A DNA stretch of 5,612 nucleotides. Origin: Roseovarius sp. (GTDB lineage Bacteria; Pseudomonadota; Alphaproteobacteria; Rhodobacterales; Rhodobacteraceae). Position numbers and translations under genes: made by a program. The stretch lies in the NCBI GenBank assembly GCA_023260815.1, contig JALQUE010000301.1, forward strand, positions 1 to 5,612, written 5' to 3'. Below the pieces are notes generated by a model that saw only the letters and a program-made list of their open reading frames with translations, was not told the origin of the DNA and ran no database searches. This document shows positions 5,141 to 5,612 of this stretch, piece after piece (the first letter of the stretch is position 1; every line of letters starts with the position of its first letter).

Positions 5141-5612
5141 ATGACTGATATTCCCTCGACCTCTCGTCGCACCGATATTTTCGGACATTTCTTTCACTGG
5201 GGCACCTTCTGGCTGGTGATCGCCACGGTGGCAGCCGGTCTGTTCTTCTGGGAGGGCATCGCCGAGCTGCTGAAGGCGTGGAAGATGCCAGAATACAGCC
5301 ACGGCCCGCTGATCCCGGTTCTGTCGGGGCTGCTCTTCCTGCGCCAGTTGAAAACCGTGCCGGTCAATGACGGCCCGGTGACCGACCGTTGGCCCGGTGT
5401 CGCACTGCTGATCGTGGCGGTGCTGATGGGGGCCGCCGGCAAGATGATCGAGATCCGCGACATCGTGGCCTATGCGCTGATCCTGTGGGTGGGTGCCGTG
5501 CTGCTGATCAGTTTCGGCTGGAGCACGGGCAAGCATTTCTGGCCGCCGGTGGTGCACCTGGTGTTCATGCTGCCTCTGCCCGGCGCGCTCTATTACGGGT
5601 TGTCGACCTACC
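5141..5612 (+). CDS. xrtD: exosortase, XrtD (VPLPA-CTERM-specific) type, N-terminal part (3' partial)
   Basis: Exosortases are polytopic inner-membrane cysteine enzymes that recognise a C-terminal Pro-containing tail on exported proteins, cleave it and probably transfer the protein to a surface or exopolysaccharide acceptor. The frame is open from ATG 5141 to the right edge (157 residues). Hydrophobic segments lie at about 20-37, 56-67, 84-99, 107-126 and 136-151. The family motif YSHGPLIP is at 52-59, and FMLPLPGALYYGLSTY at 142-157 is the conserved stretch that precedes the catalytic part. The catalytic Cys and the later Arg and His lie outside the window, so activity cannot be judged. Assignment to XrtD rests on recognising these motifs and on the adjacent gene with a matching sorting tail. 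Many XrtD proteins are long, I believe with an EpsI-like C-terminal domain, but this cannot be seen here. No strong ribosome binding site precedes the ATG; AGGG is about 13 bases away. Residue 1 follows from the best family-like N-terminus. Confidence 0.87.
   Translation, partial: MTDIPSTSRRTDIFGHFFHWGTFWLVIATVAAGLFFWEGIAELLKAWKMPEYSHGPLIPVLSGLLFLRQLKTVPVNDGPVTDRWPGVALLIVAVLMGAAGKMIEIRDIVAYALILWVGAVLLISFGWSTGKHFWPPVVHLVFMLPLPGALYYGLSTY

Noticed and set aside
5120..5557. A 145-residue minus-strand frame rich in His, Gln and Arg
   Set aside because: It lies opposite the exosortase start, which has clear family motifs and membrane segments. The minus frame has no recognisable features.

Overview
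The window looks like chromosomal DNA from a high-GC alphaproteobacterium, most likely of the Rhodobacteraceae (Paracoccus/Rhodobacter/Roseobacter relatives). This rests on the strong G/C third-position bias of the enzyme genes, the presence of a monomeric NADP-dependent isocitrate dehydrogenase, and a VPLPA-type exosortase with its substrate, a combination I associate with that family. The genus cannot be fixed from this sequence.

Layout from left to right. Positions 1-1101 hold the C-terminal half of a catalase-peroxidase (katG), whose beginning lies outside the window. It ends at a strong intrinsic terminator. A convergent gene on the minus strand, 1293-3506, encodes a complete 737-residue monomeric isocitrate dehydrogenase and also ends at a strong terminator. 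The two terminators share an identical 16-base core in opposite orientation. Upstream of the isocitrate dehydrogenase gene are a good ribosome binding site, a plausible sigma70 promoter and a perfect 18-bp inverted repeat that may be an operator. A gene-free stretch of about 510 bases follows. Next comes a plus-strand gene (4021-4695) for a secreted protein that ends in a VPLPA-CTERM-like sorting tail. A second gene-free stretch of about 445 bases leads to the start of an exosortase gene of the XrtD type, which runs off the right edge.

How the genes fit together. KatG removes hydrogen peroxide, and isocitrate dehydrogenase makes 2-oxoglutarate and NADPH. They are convergent and separately terminated, so they are neighbours rather than an operon. 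The right-hand third is a separate module. The exosortase is an inner-membrane protease/transpeptidase-like enzyme expected to recognise the C-terminal Pro-X-Pro-Ala tail of the secreted protein, cut it and pass it on to the cell surface or exopolysaccharide matrix. The substrate lies directly upstream of its presumed enzyme, on the same strand but with its own terminator-like hairpin. The fold and role of the substrate are unknown, and this is the least described part of the window.
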